From: Punica granatum | Lineage: Eukaryota > Streptophyta > Magnoliopsida > Myrtales > Lythraceae | Direction: 5' to 3' | Assembly (NCBI RefSeq): GCF_007655135.1 | Contig: NC_045129.1 | Location: 32,241,122 to 32,305,121, forward strand | Length of the DNA: 64,000 bases | Shown here: one piece after another, positions 59,708 through 64,000 of the stretch | Position numbering within the stretch: the first letter of the stretch is position 1 | Layout of the letters: each line of letters starts with the position of its first letter | The notes under the pieces: generated by a model | The model's database searches: none | What the model saw: only the letters and a program-made list of their open reading frames with translations | What the model was told of the DNA's origin: nothing | Translations under genes and position numbers: made by a program

Positions 59708-60464
59708 TTACACTTCTCATATAGATGAATGGAGAAGTCTAATTATATGTCCTTCATAATATATATATTTAACATTCTCTAGATTTTATTACCCGATTTA
59801 TATTTTATATTATTAAAAAATGTTAGAACTTTTATAAATCCATTATTATAAATAAATATACAATTTTTCCTTACTAACAATGACTAAGAATAATTAACAA
59901 GTTGTTTTATTATTTAATGCATTTAATGAAAGAATTTTCCCTATTTTTGCTATAAATGATTGTTTAACCCTAATTCTTATTTTTATTTAGACATCTACAT
60001 TTGTTACCATATATAATCTTGATATTTATTTTTCTAACCCTATTTATTATAGGGGATACAACTCTCCATATATATATTTAAAAATTATTATTATGGTTAT
60101 TTGTATTATTTAGTTTTAAATAAAATGAGACTCGTGAATGCAGCTGTTTGACAATGATCGCAGATTTGGGATCCTTTTGAATGCAATAGTAGCTGATGTT
60201 ATCTCCTCTGCAAGTTACTGCAAGGATACAAAAGGATAGGATATGCATAGTGCGCTTGCTGGTGTTAGCTAGGGGTATAAATGAGATGAAATTATTCACG
60301 AACGGTTTGGCCTCGGCTAAACAAAGCTCAAGTTCGGCTCGCTCTTATTAAGCTCGAGGTCGGCTTGGGCTTGAGTTTGCCAATTAAACGAGCCGACTCG
60401 GGCTTAATAGTATTCGACTCGCGATGCTAACTAACCTAAACGAACTTTTATTATTATTATTATT

Positions 60465-60500
<36 letters not shown>

Positions 60501-61211
60501 TATTTTAATTAAACTCCGTCTGATTCGAATTTGAGTACTATCAAGTTGAAATTGGAATTTTTGAATTATATTTTGCATGATATTGTTGTTTTATAATTTA
60601 GTTTATTCTTCTTCTTTTTTCAAGCCTAAACGAATCCGAGCTCAAACCTAAGTTTGAGCCAAGCTTAGCCCGATTTTTCTATTGAACTTGGCTAATTGAC
60701 CAAGCCTCACACAAGCCGAGCCCAAGCCTTTGATTTGTCTGATGAGCCGAGTTCAAGCTCAGGCTTTCAGGCTCGATCAAGCTAGTTGGTGTGCTGGAGT
60801 TATTAATAGAAGCACAATACTGATTCTGATTTAAAACAAAAAAAAGGACTCGTGAAATTAGTGCAACATGATAGGAAAATGAAATAAATAATATGAGTTC
60901 CAATGATAAAAATTAAACCATAGAGCTGACTGACGTGTACCTCAGTGGCGACGTGTCGCCTTTTGATTTTCAGGAGCACAGGTGGCGCCGACTAAGCTTC
61001 GGACATGACGTGGCCCAACATCATTGGTTGATCTAAGTCACACGTTGGCTGACCTCAGCAGTCAGAGCAGAGAGAAGAGCAACTCTCAGCAGCAAACGTC
61101 GGCCGAAGCCTTTCGTCCGGCCGATCCTCAGCTTTCACGCCATTTCCAATCCTCCGCCGTCTGTTTCCGGCAAAACCAGGAAGAAACGGTAGACTCTCTG
61201 CGGAATCTCCG
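59708..61211. other. Spacer with class-II-like repeat and promoter of the SEC23 gene
   Basis: AT-rich to about 60100. At 60290-60780 a repeat of the GAGCTCGAGCTCGGCTCG type has loosely inverted arms around a (TTA)n(TCA)n microsatellite (60448-60500). From 60930 sequence is balanced (GGCGACGTGTCGCC near 60945) and forms the promoter and leader of the SEC23 gene. No other gene seen. Confidence 0.45.
60448..60500 (+). repeat. (TTA)n(TCA)n compound microsatellite
   Basis: About six TTA units followed by about eleven TCA units. Confidence 0.9.
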
Positions 61212-64000
61212 ATGGCGGTTCGAGCCACGGTGTCCAGGTTCCCGATCGACTCGGACGCGCAGGAGAATTCGGGCATACCGTGGGGGATCACCGTGACGCC
61301 GTTCGCCTCCAAGGATGAGACCGGCAGGGCGCCGGCGTACGGATCGGACGGTAACCTGCTGCCCCGCTGCGAGAACTGCTGGGCCTACTTCAACACCTAT
61401 TGCGAGCTCGACCAGTGGGCGTGGACATGTTCCCTCTGCGGCACTCTCAACGGTCTCTCCTCCCAGGCCATCGCTCGCTACTCCCTCCCGCAGTCGTGCC
61501 CCGAGATGATGTCCTCGTTCATTGATCTCGAGCTGCCTGGTGAGTGAGCTCCATTCTCGATTGAATTGCGAGACATTACCGGGAAATTGAGCAGCCCGCG
61601 AACTCAGATTCAGTCGGAACTTAGTTGCAGTTGCGCTCTTTGATCAGTCATCAATGGAGTTGTATCCTAAGCATTCGGCTTTCACAGTTAGGATCCATAA
61701 TTGTTCATAATTGTAAATTGTATCAGTCTAACAAAGTCTCGCTGTTGTTTTGGTGCTGCAGCTGAAGGATCAGAAGAGGCAATTCAAGCTCGACCAGTCT
61801 ATGTTGCCGCTATTGATTTGTCTTGTAAGATTTTCTTCGCCAAATTATTGTACGCAATATTCAGCTTCCATTGATTTGCGGAGATTGATCTGCGTGCATT
61901 GCTGCATAAGCATCTATGTAGAATGCGACCCAAGAAAGCAGCACGCAGTCGCTTTCTTTGCTGCATCCTTTTAATTTCATGGATTCGTGCTAGATAAAAT
62001 GATTTTTTTTTCTCTTTTCACGATGCGCAACTGTTGTATATCAGAGAGCAAGGGTCCACTTTCAGTTAATCAAAAAGTCGTAACAAGAAAATTTTTCTTC
62101 TCGGATCAAGCTCTCGAGCTACATTGATTTAGTGGATAACCAGTAAAGACAGCTTGTGATGAGTATGATTTTCTCTTCATAGTTGTCTTCTAAATGTTAG
62201 AGCCCTTGTTATCCTACTTAAGCTTGGCCTGCTTCTTGTGCCGTGATTTTAAAGGTGAAACTTACAATTTCTCTTTCATTATGATTATCTCGAGCGAAAC
62301 ATAATTTTATATCTCTTGGTATGAAATTGAAAGTCGTAATCACTATGATAATTCCTGCTGTTATAATGTTCAACGAAATCGTGTAACCATTTGAAGTTTG
62401 TAGTTGTATCGGTTTGTTACTTGAATAAATGCAAATCTGCTGATCTTTTATTTTGATGCCCTACTGCCACCCGTAGCATCATAGGATGCTTTTTTGGTAG
62501 GTGTCTAAGCTAATGATGGTAGTACAATATATTTAGTCATATGACTGTACTAAATGTTTCTTTTATATAAATTGATTGTCTCTTATTGTTTCCTACAGCT
62601 TCAGAGGAGTTTTTGGAACTGACTAAGAGTGCCCTGCTAGCAGCTCTCGAAGGTTTGAGTACATCCATTGGAAATGTTTCAGTCTTGCCAGAGTTCCATG
62701 GCTATCAGACTTATTGAGTGCTTAACTATTCTTACATTGAGCTTTTGCTTGCAGCTCTTGGTCCTGGTTCACTTTTTGGCCTTGCTACCTTCAGCCACAA
62801 GATTGGCCTTTACGATGTTCAAGGCCCCGTGCCGGTGGTGAAAAATGTTTTCATTCCTCCAGAAACTGACGGTACTCTAACTATGGAGCTTGAAGATGTC
62901 ATGCCATTGTTACAGTTCCTAGCGCCAGTATGTTCCCTTTGGATTTGCATCTTCCCTTTTCATTTTGATTAATCCACCCAACTTTCATGAATTGTATGCT
63001 CACTCAGAGTCTTATTAATAATTTTAGGGGTATTTAAATGACTATTTTAATTGTAGGTGGACACCTGTAAGGACAGAATTGCATCTGCACTAGAAATGTT
63101 AAGGCCGACTACTTCTTGGGAAAGGCCTCCAGGAGGTGGTCAAGCAATTGATGGTGTTTTGATGGGTGGGCGTGGTTTTGGGGTGGCAATGGAATCTCTT
63201 TTCAACTATCTTGGTTCAGAGTATGGGAATACATTTGCATTAGGTAAGCAATGCTCTTGACGTTTAATTATGTCCATGGCATGCTAGAGATACTTTCAGC
63301 GAGAAAGTTATGGGAGAAAATAGAGTGACAAAACCAGACGTCGAAACAGTGGCCCCGAATCTCTGATAGCATGATCAAGATGGAGTAATATATTATCTTT
63401 CACCTAGTGCTTGAAAAATTTTGTTAATTCATCTCCTGCTCCACTATGTCAAAATTGTCTTCATTTAATCAGATCTGGTAGCATTGTCATGTCCCAACTG
63501 AGTATTCTGTGGCTTGGATAGTATTTCAATATCCAAGCAAGACAAAGACTCAACTACTATGTGCTGTGTTGCAAGGATATACCAACGAATAAAAGCAAGT
63601 GAAGCACCATTCCTGCCACATTTGCCTCCGCAGTGTACAGACAAAAATGATCCTTTTTTCCTGGATTTTTCTCCCAGACAACACATATCAATGAAATACT
63701 TCTTTCATCCTTCTTTGTGAAGATTTTCCAATGATACTGGCCTAACAGTGAAAGCAACTTCAAGGATCATTTGACTGCCATAGCCCTCCAAAGGGCTGGT
63801 ATCACCAGCAATTTAATATAGTAAGATGAGAAAACGAAAGACCCACTCATTTTTAGATCCGATGCATCTTATCTTGTAATTGCTGTGACTATATAGAATG
63901 GTTTCTATTGCTTCCTGTTTGCTTTGATGCTCTCTTCCAGCATCAGCATAATTTTTTGATCAATGCAGCCAGAGTCTTTGCCTTTCTATCTGGTCCTCCT
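61212..64000 (+). CDS. SEC23-like COPII coat protein (At2g27460/SEC23D-like), 3' end outside window
   Basis: Six exons in the window: 61212-61539, 61762-61824, 62599-62652, 62755-62927, 63057-63243 and 63969-64000, all in phase, encoding the first 279 residues. MAVRATVSRFPIDSDAQE opens the protein. The Sec23 zinc finger uses Cys53, Cys56, Cys73 and Cys76 (PRCENCWAYF; WTCSLCGTLNGL). The trunk domain follows (RPVYVAAIDLSSSEEFLEL, VMPLLQFLAPVDTCKDRI, GRGFGVAMESLFNYLGSEYG). SEC23 with SEC24 forms the inner COPII coat, activates SAR1 GTPase and drives ER export. The sequence is closest, as I recall, to Arabidopsis At2g27460, the divergent SEC23D type linked to pollen wall formation. The start codon was chosen by family agreement. 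Confidence 0.92.

Overview
The window is nuclear DNA from a flowering plant, most likely a eudicot. Its genes are split by GT-AG introns and encode plant families: an ABI5/AREB-type bZIP factor, a BIC-type cryptochrome inhibitor, a plastid ferredoxin with a transit peptide, a GPI-anchored GH17 glucanase and a CML-type EF-hand protein. Between them lie long AT-rich stretches, MITEs, SINEs, a LINE fragment and LTR-retrotransposon pieces. I could not name the species from sequence alone.

Layout. Positions 1-2190 are one end of a gypsy-like LTR element. At 4.1-5.7 kb is a four-exon ABI5-like bZIP gene. From 6.0 to 24.9 kb lies a minus-strand family of F-box/RNI (At1g67190-like) copies: two open (6356-7618 and 23223-24407), two broken (9978-11256 and 16555-17824) and one short fragment (9196-9465). 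It is interrupted by an organelle-like block that carries a 5'-truncated LINE with a 12-bp target duplication. Near 18.3-20.4 kb are a CT-rich leader-like region with an orphan signal-peptide ORF and an unrecognised minus-strand gene or relic. From 24.9 to 29.4 kb I see AT-rich, repeat-derived DNA only.

The gene-rich middle holds a seven-exon TM9SF/nonaspanin gene (29.5-32.9 kb), a BIC gene (35.7-36.2 kb), a ferredoxin gene with a leader intron (39.0-40.3 kb), a GH17 beta-1,3-glucanase gene (46.2-48.0 kb) and a five-exon penta-EF-hand CML gene on the minus strand (50.5-52.0 kb). A SURF6 processed pseudogene follows (53.2-54.2 kb). From 55.1 to 59.7 kb is a dense repeat patch: SINEs, a Helitron-like terminus, and a 2.74-kb LTR-derived insert flanked by two 368-bp direct repeats that differ at one base. 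A SEC23-like COPII gene starts at 61.2 kb and runs off the right edge.

The genes do not form a pathway; they are ordinary neighbouring plant loci. I found no convincing new multi-gene system. The most unusual structure is the 368-bp duplication with filler insert at 56.2-59.7 kb. The recently rearranged F-box family comes next. Exon boundaries were deduced from splice signals, reading phase and family resemblance, without transcript data. Functional names rest on recalled family motifs, not on a database search.
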